The notes below the pieces were generated by a model. It was not told the DNA's origin. It was given only the letters and a program-made list of their open reading frames with translations, and ran no database searches. Source: a virus. From it: 64,000 bases of DNA. Each line of letters opens with the position of its first letter. The first letter of the stretch is position 1. Both the position numbers and the translations under genes were made by a program. The stretch is from positions 62,001 through 126,000 of the IMG/VR virus record IMGVR_UViG_3300042868_003730, one strand, 5' to 3'. Shown piece after piece: positions 23,672 to 33,539 of the stretch.

Positions 23672-26600
23672 ATGACAACATACAACCGCGACCCATACTT
23701 CGACGATTTTGACAAAACAAAGAATTTCGTCAAGATCCTGTTCAAACCTGGTGTCTCTGTTCAAGCGAGAGAGTTGACTCAGCTGCAGACAGCGATTCAG
23801 GAACAAATTAAATCGATCGGTGGTTTCCTCTTTAAGAATGAATCACTGGTCACTGGTGGTAATAGCAGAACATTCTCTGCTATTTGGATCGATGTTGCAT
23901 CAACTGATCTTTCTGACTATGTGACCAAGACATTCGTCGGCGCAAGTAGTCGCGCAAAGGCACAAGTTATTTCGTATAAGAATAACGTATCTTCTGGTGT
24001 TTCTAGGCTGTATTTTGTCTATAAGAATGGATACAGATTCCAGAAATCTGAGTCGTTGAGTGAGGATGTTCTTTCACCATCAGTTGCCCCAGTAGTAACA
24101 ACGAATAGCGACACCAATACTGGTAGCGCTATGGCGTACACGATCTCTGAGTCTGTGTTTTTCGTCAAAGACTATTTCGTTGTTTGCTCTGAGCAAACTA
24201 TTATTATTTCTGAGAACGCAACTCCGAGCGTAAAGATCGGTCTTACTGTTACTGAAGATATTGTTACGTATCAGGATGATGCAACACTGTTGGACCCAGC
24301 AACTGGTTCATACAACTACGCAGCACCAGGTGCTGATCGTGTCGCTATTAGCCTTGATCTAGTTACACATGCTCTGGATCCACTGGCAGATACAGATGCT
24401 GAGTTTATGATCGAGAACACTGAAGATAACTTCATTGAACTTGCTCGATATAAAGATGGTGTACTAATTAAGAGTTTGACTAGCCCAACTCTCGGTGCTC
24501 TTGAGGGAGTTCTCGCAAGAAGAACGTATGATGAATCAGGTGATTACACTGTTCGTGCGTTTAAGACTAAAGTTACAGACAATGTCAAGAAAGATTCTTC
24601 TAAATTAAGTCTGGCCATTGAACCAGGTAAAGCCTATGTTAAAGGCTATGAGTTCGAGACTACCTCAACTCTTTTCCTTGACTTAGAAAAAGCAAGAGAC
24701 ACGAATTTCATCAATAACTTCTATGGTGAAGCAGCATTCGGTGATTACTTTATTATTGAACACCCAACTGGTGCGCTTATTGATTATACTGCCAATCCAG
24801 AAATCAATTTAGTTAATTCATCGGTGGCAGTTATTGGTACTGCCAGAGTTAGGTATGTTTCTAGACATTCTGCGAATAGATTAAAGTTATACGTTTACAA
24901 TGTAAAATTCACTACGAGTTCTATTTCTGCAGTAACCACAGTTAAAAATGGATCATGGACTGCTAATGTTGATGGGGCAGCGAACGCAAATAAATTATAT
25001 CGCGGAAAAAACTTACAATATATTGTTCCTTTCACGCGCAGTCCAATTAAATCAGTGACTGATATTAGTTATACTTCACAGGTTGCAGTCAGCAACATAG
25101 CAACGGCTACTACATTAAGTTCACCAACATCATTAAGTGCAGGTAAAACTTATTCATCTAGTAACCCAGATGATTATATTGTTGTCAAGAGTGATGGTTC
25201 CGTTGCAACTGGGTTCACAGTTACAACCAGCGGAGGTCAGACGTTCATTTTGACTGGTACATTTACCAATGCGGCGACATACTCAGTTTATGCTAAGATT
25301 GCAGTTTCTACGCCAACAGTTAAGTCTAAAGTAAAGACAGCTGCTACTGTAACTGCCACAAATAGCAACGGCAACATCTCTCTTGGTGTGGCTGATGTTT
25401 ATAGAATTGTTTCCATCTACGCAAGCAGCACGGATGGAAGTTTGACATTAGATATTACTGGTAGATATAAACTGAATCGTGGTCAGAAAGATACTCATTA
25501 TGATTACAGCACACTTGTTCTGACAACTGGTCAACAAGCAGCCAATTTAACTACGTATCCGCGACTTGTCATAACTCTTGAGTATTTCGTTTCTGCGCAG
25601 ACCAATGGTTATTTCACAATTGACTCATACAATACTACTACAACAGATACAAGTCTGTTAGTTCCGTATGAGAAGATTCCATCATTCACAGGTTCAAATG
25701 GTGCGGTAGTTTCATTACGTGATGTTATTGACTTCAGATCTGTGCGTGCTAATGTTTCTGGATTCCCAGGATCATTAGGGACTCCTATTCCTTCCAGCGA
25801 TAACACAAGTATTGTTGGTAATGAATTCATCACTCCATCGAGTAACATCACTTCTGACTTTGAGTACTACCTTCCTAGAGTTGATAAACTAATTATCACC
25901 AAGGAAAAGAAGTTCGACCTTATTCAAGGCAATTCTTCAGAAATCCCGCAAATTCCATCTGATATTTCAGATGCGATGACGATCTATACAGTAGAGATTC
26001 CTGCCTATACGTTTAGTGCTGCTGAAGTTAAATTGAACTATATTGAGAATCGCCGTTATACAATGCGCGATATCGGTAAGATTGATAAACGAGTAGATCG
26101 TCTTGAGTATTACACATCGATGAGTTTGCTTGAGAAACAAGCATCAGATGAAGTAATTGTTAATGCAACTGGTATTGACAAGTTCAAGAATGGTATTCTG
26201 GTTGATCCATTTGCTGGTCACGGAGTTGGTGACGTTGGCTCTGCTGATTACTCCTGCTCTATTGACGTAGCGAATAGAACTCTTCGTCCGAGATTCGCAT
26301 CTGATTCATTCACGTTTGACGTAAACTTATCAGAGACTAGCGGAGCAAATTATTCGAGGAAAGATGATCTAATCACTCTTCCATATTCAACGGAATTTTA
26401 TGTTTCAAATAACCAGGCTACTAACTGGCAAAACCTAAACCCATATGCAGTGTTCTCATGGGATGGTGAGATTAAGTTAATGCCTGCAACTGATACTTGG
26501 ACCGATACAACTACCCGTCCAGATGTTGTTATTAACATAAATGGAGACAAAGACGCATTCACCATTATGGCTGATGACGTCGCCAACCCTGCATCAGTTG

Positions 26601-29600
26601 GAGTAGAATGGAATAATTGGCAAACTACCGTAAAGGGAGTTTCCCAAACTCCAACGTCAACTAGTAGTACTGCAACTAGCACATCTCTAAAGGGATCACA
26701 GGCTATTCAGTCAACATCAACTACCGCTACTACTTCATTGACAACTACTGTCAATGAGACATCTACGCGTACTGGTATTGAAGTAGAAAGATCTGCGATC
26801 TCAACTGTTACTAGAGATCTTGGAAATAAAGTCGTAGATACTTCTATCGTTCCGTTTATTAGATCTAGAGTTATTGACTTTTCCGCGTCTAGACTAAAAC
26901 CATCAACTCAACTATTTGCCTCATTCGATAGCGTTGATGTTACTACTTATTGCACACAGGCTCCAGTAATTTATCTGACTACGGTTGCTAATGCAAAACG
27001 TGTTCGCAAAATTGGAGCATCTAATGCTGCTAATGTGATTCTGTTAAAGACAGACAGAGCATACATTAAGATGGATGATGGGCAAACATTATTCGCAGTT
27101 GGCGATGTTGTTGAATGGTTAGTAAACAATGCCTGGGTCACTGGTACGACTATTACTGATGTAGCTGCTCCAGTCGATGATTCATTGATTACTGATGAGA
27201 ATGGTGATCTGGCTGGATATTTCCTAATTCCTAATAATTCAGAAACTAAATTCCGAACTGGTGAGCGACCATTTAGATTAGCAGACACTCTCGGTAAACA
27301 ACCACTCACTGCAGCAGAAACAAAGTATGTTGCACAGGGATTGTCAATGTCTGTGCAAAGAGACATTGTAGCAACTAGAGTTGTTACTGTTGCTGTTAAT
27401 CCCGTTCAACAATCAAATACTTCAACTTCTTCATCAACATCAACATCTACTGAAGTCGCAACAGTTACTAAAGATGTAACTGTCCTCTGCGGAGAAACTG
27501 CGAATGGAGCAGGAAGAACTGGTAAATTTACTTATGATCTAGAGTTCGGAACTGACATTGGAGCATGTGGTATTAACTATGCCACTGGACCAATTCCAGA
27601 CTGCTATACTATTATCTGGAATGGAAAAACAATAACTAGTGGTTTCCGTAGTCAGGGAAACAAAACGGAATATAATAGAACTCTTAATTCATTAGGATAT
27701 CCTTCAGTAAATAGCGTTATTGATGCAAATAATCCTGCGTATGGACAATTACGATTCCAGAAAACATCTATCTACCCAACCAAGGCAAAACTAATTGTTG
27801 ATGCTCCTCTTTCTGGCACTGGTTGGACCTGGAAATCAATTTGTCCAGGTAAGACTAATAACCTAGTAGCAGAAACTACTGCTCGTCTAGATGCATTCAT
27901 TGATGTTCCTTCTACGACAATAACGTCATTTAGGTCAGTTGGTGGCTCTCCTGCAGTTCCTGCTGCTTCTTTCGGTCTATTTAACATTCCAGCAAGACCA
28001 GCAGTAGATCCAACTATCTCTACTACAGATACTGGAGTTCGATATAACTTCGCATTGAAGATCAACGGAAATCAGGGCGTTGCTGTTGGTACTCCAGTAA
28101 TAATCACATCACTGTCTAGGTCAGAAACTACTAATGGTCGTTTCACTTCGTTCGCAACTGGAACTCGATTCTTGGTAAATGGCGCACCAATGACATTCCC
28201 TTACACGGTCAATGTCGGTGTTCCTCTTACAATTACAGCGATTTATGACTTCACAAATGACTCAAAAACAAAGGGTCTTAATTTATCCGGAAGTCTGAAC
28301 AATCCTATTTCTAGGATCACAGTTAATGCTGAATTAGTAACAGCAATTGCTGGTTCTGTTTGCGCTACTACTGCAGCAGATTCAGTTACTCATACATCTT
28401 CTTATGAGCGTTGGGACCGTAGTACTTGCAAAAATGACCCACTAGCTCAGACATTCTATGTGTCTTCAGAAGAAAATCCAGATGGTATTTTCGTTGACAG
28501 TGTTGATTTGTTCTTCAAGTCAAAGGATGCATCAGGAACAGTACCAGCAGTAGTGCAGATTCGCCCAACAGTTAATGGCTATCCATCTTCAGATACTGTT
28601 CTGCCTTTCGCAAGTGGTTCTGTTATGTCAAAGGACATTGTTGTCTCAGCTGAGAATAGTTCGAGCAAAGCAGCAACCAGGTTTAATTTCCAGGCTCCGG
28701 TCTTCTTAGCACCAGATACTCAATATGCTTTGGTTGTTCTTGCCAACACTGACAAATTTGAAGTTTATACTTCAAGAATCGGTGAGTTCTTGTTGTCTAA
28801 TCCTTCTGTTCGATGCACGAAACAACCTCTGGCTGGATCATTGTTCTTGTCACAAGATGGAATGACTTGGTCAGCTGTGCAGACTGATGATCTGGTATTC
28901 AGAATGAGTAAGTGCGTGTTTGATACAAATGTCGAGAGACCAGTTGTTCTTAATGTAAGTATTCCTGCAGAAAAGAAAACCAGTCAAGATTTTAACTATG
29001 ATGTTCTGTTTCTTGACGGAGAAGTTCTTGATTTTGCTAATACGAATGTTAACTATTTTTATAAAACAGCAGAGCTATCTGGTAGTTCTGTAGTTTATAC
29101 AAAAGACTCTTCTTGGAATTCATATCAATTAGGAAGTAACGTAATTCTCCCAGCAAGAAAGACTCTTGATATTCAAGATCCAACTACTCTGCGCATTAAG
29201 TGCGATATGCGGACTAATAATAAAGATATTAGCCCTGTTATTGACTTGGATAGATTGTCTACAGTTCTTGTTCAGAATATCATCAATAATAATTCTAACA
29301 GTGAGACAGCAACAACTACAGCTACCATCTCTTCAGTTGCTGCGACTACTAATACAGTAACTATCACGGCTTCTGCTGCTCATGGATTATCTGTTGGCGA
29401 TACTGTTTACGTGTACGCCAATACTTCTACTGTAGTTAATGGATTCGTGACTGTTGCTTCTATTGGTACGACAACAGTAACGAATGACAATTTCACTTAT
29501 GTGAGATTTGATGGAGGAACAACGATTTCTAGCACAAACCAGGCAGGAACTGTAACTAGAAACCCACAGGCACTCTCAAGATATATTACGCGTAAAGTTA

Positions 29601-29944
29601 CTCTGAATTCAGATTTTTATTCAACTGATATTAAGGCATATTTCCTCGCTGATATTCCTGCTGAGTGTTCAGTTATTCCGTATTATAGAGTAGCTAGTTT
29701 GACTGACAATATTCTAGAAGATAATGACTGGATCCCGATGACTCTTGATACAGTTGGTTCTGCCAATTCTTCTGGCTTCGCTGAATATAAATACAAAGCA
29801 CCGTATGTTGTATCTTCGAATACAGTAGCTCTTTCTACTGGTGAGACATTTGGAACCTTCAGTGTTAAATTAGTTATGTTGTCAAGTAATACTGTTAAAG
29901 TTCCGAAAATCAAAGACCTACGAGTATTGGCTCTAGATGACTAA
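23672..29944 (+). CDS. giant DUF4815 baseplate/fibre-connector protein (gp10 position)
   Basis: 2090 residues, the largest gene here. The N-terminus YNRDPYFDDFDKTKNFVKIL, VQARELTQLQTAIQEQI and GGFLFKNESLVTGG is the DUF4815 signature found in large T4-like marine phage structural proteins. Middle: VDRLEYYTSMSLLEKQASD; Ser/Thr-rich linkers at ~990-1030 and ~1248-1268; RDLGNKVVDTSIVPFIRSRV; then beta-rich C-terminal domains (CKNDPLAQTFYVSSEENPDG). It sits where T4 has gp9/gp10/gp11, so it probably links wedge and fibres. Identity to gp10 is position-based. It overlaps the next gene by 8 bases. Confidence 0.75.
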   Translation: MTTYNRDPYFDDFDKTKNFVKILFKPGVSVQARELTQLQTAIQEQIKSIGGFLFKNESLVTGGNSRTFSAIWIDVASTDLSDYVTKTFVGASSRAKAQVISYKNNVSSGVSRLYFVYKNGYRFQKSESLSEDVLSPSVAPVVTTNSDTNTGSAMAYTISESVFFVKDYFVVCSEQTIIISENATPSVKIGLTVTEDIVTYQDDATLLDPATGSYNYAAPGADRVAISLDLVTHALDPLADTDAEFMIENTEDNFIELARYKDGVLIKSLTSPTLGALEGVLARRTYDESGDYTVRAFKTKVTDNVKKDSSKLSLAIEPGKAYVKGYEFETTSTLFLDLEKARDTNFINNFYGEAAFGDYFIIEHPTGALIDYTANPEINLVNSSVAVIGTARVRYVSRHSANRLKLYVYNVKFTTSSISAVTTVKNGSWTANVDGAANANKLYRGKNLQYIVPFTRSPIKSVTDISYTSQVAVSNIATATTLSSPTSLSAGKTYSSSNPDDYIVVKSDGSVATGFTVTTSGGQTFILTGTFTNAATYSVYAKIAVSTPTVKSKVKTAATVTATNSNGNISLGVADVYRIVSIYASSTDGSLTLDITGRYKLNRGQKDTHYDYSTLVLTTGQQAANLTTYPRLVITLEYFVSAQTNGYFTIDSYNTTTTDTSLLVPYEKIPSFTGSNGAVVSLRDVIDFRSVRANVSGFPGSLGTPIPSSDNTSIVGNEFITPSSNITSDFEYYLPRVDKLIITKEKKFDLIQGNSSEIPQIPSDISDAMTIYTVEIPAYTFSAAEVKLNYIENRRYTMRDIGKIDKRVDRLEYYTSMSLLEKQASDEVIVNATGIDKFKNGILVDPFAGHGVGDVGSADYSCSIDVANRTLRPRFASDSFTFDVNLSETSGANYSRKDDLITLPYSTEFYVSNNQATNWQNLNPYAVFSWDGEIKLMPATDTWTDTTTRPDVVININGDKDAFTIMADDVANPASVGVEWNNWQTTVKGVSQTPTSTSSTATSTSLKGSQAIQSTSTTATTSLTTTVNETSTRTGIEVERSAISTVTRDLGNKVVDTSIVPFIRSRVIDFSASRLKPSTQLFASFDSVDVTTYCTQAPVIYLTTVANAKRVRKIGASNAANVILLKTDRAYIKMDDGQTLFAVGDVVEWLVNNAWVTGTTITDVAAPVDDSLITDENGDLAGYFLIPNNSETKFRTGERPFRLADTLGKQPLTAAETKYVAQGLSMSVQRDIVATRVVTVAVNPVQQSNTSTSSSTSTSTEVATVTKDVTVLCGETANGAGRTGKFTYDLEFGTDIGACGINYATGPIPDCYTIIWNGKTITSGFRSQGNKTEYNRTLNSLGYPSVNSVIDANNPAYGQLRFQKTSIYPTKAKLIVDAPLSGTGWTWKSICPGKTNNLVAETTARLDAFIDVPSTTITSFRSVGGSPAVPAASFGLFNIPARPAVDPTISTTDTGVRYNFALKINGNQGVAVGTPVIITSLSRSETTNGRFTSFATGTRFLVNGAPMTFPYTVNVGVPLTITAIYDFTNDSKTKGLNLSGSLNNPISRITVNAELVTAIAGSVCATTAADSVTHTSSYERWDRSTCKNDPLAQTFYVSSEENPDGIFVDSVDLFFKSKDASGTVPAVVQIRPTVNGYPSSDTVLPFASGSVMSKDIVVSAENSSSKAATRFNFQAPVFLAPDTQYALVVLANTDKFEVYTSRIGEFLLSNPSVRCTKQPLAGSLFLSQDGMTWSAVQTDDLVFRMSKCVFDTNVERPVVLNVSIPAEKKTSQDFNYDVLFLDGEVLDFANTNVNYFYKTAELSGSSVVYTKDSSWNSYQLGSNVILPARKTLDIQDPTTLRIKCDMRTNNKDISPVIDLDRLSTVLVQNIINNNSNSETATTTATISSVAATTNTVTITASAAHGLSVGDTVYVYANTSTVVNGFVTVASIGTTTVTNDNFTYVRFDGGTTISSTNQAGTVTRNPQALSRYITRKVTLNSDFYSTDIKAYFLADIPAECSVIPYYRVASLTDNILEDNDWIPMTLDTVGSANSSGFAEYKYKAPYVVSSNTVALSTGETFGTFSVKLVMLSSNTVKVPKIKDLRVLALDD

Positions 29945-30176
29945 TAATTATTTGAAAGTAATCGATGCTCCGGGTCTTTTACGAGACCCGTACTCGAAGG
30001 CTCTTGTAAACACAGACCTCTCTGCTCTTAATGAACATAAAAAGAAAAAGAGAGCGATGAATGCTATTCTAAATAATAGCAGAGAATTAGAAGCAAGAGT
30101 GGACGAATTATCTTCTAAGATGGATAACATCGAAATAATGTTAACAAAATTGTTAGAGAAACAATCAAATGGCTAA
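29937..30176 (+). CDS. 79-residue coiled-coil virion-associated protein
   Basis: N-terminus: YLKVIDAPGLLRDPYSKALV, NTDLSALNEHKKKKR, with a C-terminal heptad region (ELEARVDELSSKMDNIEIML) likely to form a coiled coil. LxRDPxSxAxxNTD followed by a helix is a recurrent small gene next to DUF4815 proteins in T4-like marine phages. Overlaps at both ends (8 bases each) imply coupled translation with the DUF4815 protein and fibre. Possibly a fibre-attachment or assembly peptide; not proven. Confidence 0.7.
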   Translation: MTNNYLKVIDAPGLLRDPYSKALVNTDLSALNEHKKKKRAMNAILNNSRELEARVDELSSKMDNIEIMLTKLLEKQSNG

Positions 30177-33100
30177 TTTAGTTTATCGTAAAAGTTCAAC
30201 TCCTGCAGCGAATGTAAGTACTACATTCAAGGGTTCACCATTAACGAATGATGAACTAGATAATAATCTATTTGGTATTAATGCTGAAGTTCAATTAAAA
30301 GCACCAATCAATAATGCTGTTTTCACTGGAACGACAACGATCCCAAGTATTACTGCCACTGGCGGTACAATAAACAATATCACAATTGGCGCAAGCGGTG
30401 CTTCTACTGGTGCGTTCACCACATTAACAACTACAGGTGATGTTAACGTTGATGGTGGTGACATTACAACGGCAGCAACGACATTCAATTTACTTAACGC
30501 AACTGCTACTACAGTGAACTTTGCTGGGGCAGGTACTGCGGTTACTATCGGTGCTACGACTGGAACTGCCACAATCCGTAATGCAACTCTAGCAGTAACT
30601 AATGCAGCCACAGTAGGAACTACATTAGGCGTTACAGGTAACGTAACAATCGGAGCATCCAAATTTGTTGTTACCGCAGCAACTGGTAATACTGCTATTG
30701 CTGGCGATGTTGCCGTCGATACCAATAAGTTTACAGTCGCTGCAGCGACTGGTAATACTGCTGTGTTGGGTACATTTAGTTCCGGTGGACTTTCTACCCT
30801 TAATTCTTTAACAGTAACTAACGCATCTACACTATCTGGCGGACTTAGTACAACTACTGGCTCATTTAGCGGTCAAGTTACATCAACAGTGGCAATCGGA
30901 ACTGCTCCATTTGTTGTAACGTCAACAACTAAGGTCACTAACTTAAATGCAGACAGAGTCGATGACTTTACAGCAGACCAAGCAAATACTGCATCTGCTA
31001 TTGTCGTGAGAGATGCGTCAAAGAATATAAACATTAGTAATGCAGTAATGTCCGGATCGACTTCTGGGACTACTACTTTACAACCAACAGCTATCTCTGG
31101 AACTAGTGTTCTGACTCTTCCAGCTGCGACTGACACTCTGGTTGGAAAAGCAACAACTGATACGTTGACAAATAAATCATTCAGCCTCGCGAGCAATACA
31201 TTAACTGGAACTCTGGCTCTGTTTAATACTGCTCTCACAGATGCTGATTTTGTTTCTATTGCTGGCGCAGAGACACTGACAAGTAAGACTTTAACTAGTC
31301 CAGTAATAAACACTGCCACTATCTCTGGTGGTACAATCAATAACACAATAATTGGCGGAACAACTAGAGCAGCTGGTTCGTTCACTACATTAAATGCGAA
31401 TAGTACTCTTGATGTTACTGGAGCAACTACTCTCTCCAGCACATTGGCAGTTAATGGTGCAAGTTTAACGACTACTGCAACTACGTTTAATTTAATCAAC
31501 GCAACAGCGACAACATTAAATCTCGGAGGAGCGGCGACAACAATCACTGTTGGTGCGGTAACAGGAACAACGACTGTAAGAAATAATGCCTCTATTACCG
31601 GAACTCTTGGTGTAACAGGAACATCTACTCTTGCTGCTGTAACAGCAACTACTGGATCATTTAGCGGTCAAGTTACATCAACAGTGGCAATCGGAACTGC
31701 TCCATTCGTAGTAACATCAACTACCAGAGTGACGAATCTGAACGCAGATAGAGTTGATGACTTTACAGCAGACCAAGCAAATACTGCATCTACAATAGTA
31801 GTTAGAGATGCATCTAAGAATATAAACATCAATAACGCAGTAATGTCTGGTTCAACTTCTGGAACGACGACATTACAACCAACAGCTATCTCTGGTACTA
31901 GTGTTCTGACTCTTCCGGCAGCAACAGATACTCTTGTTGGTAAAGCAACAACTGACGTATTAACTAATAAGACAGTCAATCTAACAAGCAATACATTAAC
32001 TGGAACTCTGGCTCAGTTTAATACTGCGCTAAGTGATGCCGATTTCGCCACTACTTCTGGTGCTGATACGCTGACGAATAAGACACTCAATCTGGCGAGT
32101 AATACATTATTAGGAACTCTGGCTCAGTTTAATACTGCGCTAAGTGATGCTGATTTTGTTTCTATTGCTGGAATCGAAACAATAACCAGTAAAACATTAA
32201 CTAGTCCAGTAATAAACACCGCTACTATCTCTGGTGGTACAATCAATAATGCAATCATTGGCGGAACAACTAGAGCAGCTGGTTCGTTTACTACATTAAA
32301 TGCGAATAGTACTCTTGATGTTACTGGTGTGACAACTCTTTCTAGTCTTGTTGTTGGTACTTCTGCAACAATCGGAACTACTCTAGCAGTCACTGGTGAT
32401 GTTTCTGTTAATACTAACAAGTTTAATGTAACTGCATTAAGTGGTAATACTGCAATCGCAGGTACATTAGGTGTTGCTGGTAATGTTGCTGTTGCTACAA
32501 ATAAGTTTACTATCGCAGCAGGATCTGGTGATACTGTGGTTGCTGGAACATTAAATGTTTCCGGAACATCTACTCTTGCTGGTGTGAACGCAGGCGCATT
32601 GAGTGCTAGTTCGTTAACATCCTCCGCTGGTGTGCAAGGAACAACTCTTACGTCTACTGTTGCTATTGGTACTGCACCACTCACAGTAACATCAACTACT
32701 AGAGTAACGAATCTAAATGCAGATACTGTTGATGGAATGAATTTTGCTACAGTTAATGTCGGTGGAGTTCTGAACACTGATCAGCGAGGTGGTGTTGCGT
32801 ATGCATCTGATGCATCTAATATTACATATGTCGCGCCAGGAACATCTGGATATTTACTGCAATCAAATGGATTAAATTCTGCTCCTACCTGGGTAGCAGC
32901 AAATGCACTAACTGCTGGTAATTCTTCTACAGCAGCAAATGTTTTGGGTGGCGCAGCTGGATCAATATTATATCAGAGCGCAGTAGATAATACTGCAAAA
33001 TTAACGATTGGTTCGACAGGACAAATCCTTACAGCTGGTGCTACGTTACCAGAATGGTCAAGCAGCATATCAGTATCAGGAACTTTGACTCATGGTGGTT

Positions 33101-33489
33101 TGACGCCATCTGCTGGCACGAACATTGACCAATTATACACAGCTACTGATGCAACATTAGTTGTTACCACTTCTTGGGTTAGTACCAGTGTTAATTTCGC
33201 AGAGCTCGCGACTGGTTCATATATGGTCCAAGTAAATACAGGAACAGAGTATTATACTGGTATTATGAGTTGGTATGGCGCTGATATCAATTCTGTGGTA
33301 ACGGACGAAATTATTCTACACAGAGCATCATCTGGTGCTGAAACTAGTAATCTGTTCCTTAAAGTTGAAAGAACAGATACTGACTTAGATCCAGCTGGTG
33401 CTGCTTCTCCAAATATGACACTACAAATTAGTTCATCTGTCGCAAGAGCATCAGCCAGTTACACTTATAAATTCCGCAGAATGATCTAA
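30169..33489 (+). CDS. long tail fibre protein 1 (repetitive shaft)
   Basis: 1106 residues, Thr/Ala/Gly/Ser-rich. N-terminus: MANLVYRKSSTPAANVSTTF, KGSPLTNDELDNNLFGINAE, a known fibre attachment start. The shaft is made of short beta motifs (TTTGDVNVDGGDITT, VTGNVTIGASKFVV). A ~117-residue block (SFSGQVTSTVAIGTAPFVVT ... NLNADRVDDFTADQANTAS ... VLTLPAATDTLVGKATTD) occurs twice nearly unchanged, and TSPVINTATISGGTINN recurs. The C-terminus (~1010-1106) is a distinct non-repetitive domain (YTATDATLVVTTSWVSTSVN) that may be the receptor end. It is followed by a late promoter and a second fibre gene. Confidence 0.8.
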   Translation: MANLVYRKSSTPAANVSTTFKGSPLTNDELDNNLFGINAEVQLKAPINNAVFTGTTTIPSITATGGTINNITIGASGASTGAFTTLTTTGDVNVDGGDITTAATTFNLLNATATTVNFAGAGTAVTIGATTGTATIRNATLAVTNAATVGTTLGVTGNVTIGASKFVVTAATGNTAIAGDVAVDTNKFTVAAATGNTAVLGTFSSGGLSTLNSLTVTNASTLSGGLSTTTGSFSGQVTSTVAIGTAPFVVTSTTKVTNLNADRVDDFTADQANTASAIVVRDASKNINISNAVMSGSTSGTTTLQPTAISGTSVLTLPAATDTLVGKATTDTLTNKSFSLASNTLTGTLALFNTALTDADFVSIAGAETLTSKTLTSPVINTATISGGTINNTIIGGTTRAAGSFTTLNANSTLDVTGATTLSSTLAVNGASLTTTATTFNLINATATTLNLGGAATTITVGAVTGTTTVRNNASITGTLGVTGTSTLAAVTATTGSFSGQVTSTVAIGTAPFVVTSTTRVTNLNADRVDDFTADQANTASTIVVRDASKNININNAVMSGSTSGTTTLQPTAISGTSVLTLPAATDTLVGKATTDVLTNKTVNLTSNTLTGTLAQFNTALSDADFATTSGADTLTNKTLNLASNTLLGTLAQFNTALSDADFVSIAGIETITSKTLTSPVINTATISGGTINNAIIGGTTRAAGSFTTLNANSTLDVTGVTTLSSLVVGTSATIGTTLAVTGDVSVNTNKFNVTALSGNTAIAGTLGVAGNVAVATNKFTIAAGSGDTVVAGTLNVSGTSTLAGVNAGALSASSLTSSAGVQGTTLTSTVAIGTAPLTVTSTTRVTNLNADTVDGMNFATVNVGGVLNTDQRGGVAYASDASNITYVAPGTSGYLLQSNGLNSAPTWVAANALTAGNSSTAANVLGGAAGSILYQSAVDNTAKLTIGSTGQILTAGATLPEWSSSISVSGTLTHGGLTPSAGTNIDQLYTATDATLVVTTSWVSTSVNFAELATGSYMVQVNTGTEYYTGIMSWYGADINSVVTDEIILHRASSGAETSNLFLKVERTDTDLDPAGAASPNMTLQISSSVARASASYTYKFRRMI
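30862..32000 (+). repeat. internal duplication inside fibre gene
   Basis: A block beginning TCATTTAGCGGTCAAGTTAC at 30862 recurs at 31657, an offset of 795 bases (265 codons), and stays alignable for over 300 bases. Part of the next segment (TGGCTCAGTTTAATACTGCG at ~32004) is itself tripled. Silent differences between copies show the duplication is not brand-new. Confidence 0.8.
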
Positions 33490-33492
33490 CCT

Positions 33493-33499
33493 CTAAATA
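33493..33499 (+). promoter_or_regulatory. late promoter motif
   Basis: CTAAATAATAAAC in the 50-base gap between the two fibre genes, 40 bases before the 33540 start, which also has a strong GAAGGGACGAGG ribosome site. Confidence 0.65.
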
Positions 33500-33539
33500 A
33501 TAAACAACTACCTCTGATTCATAAAGAAGGGACGAGGAA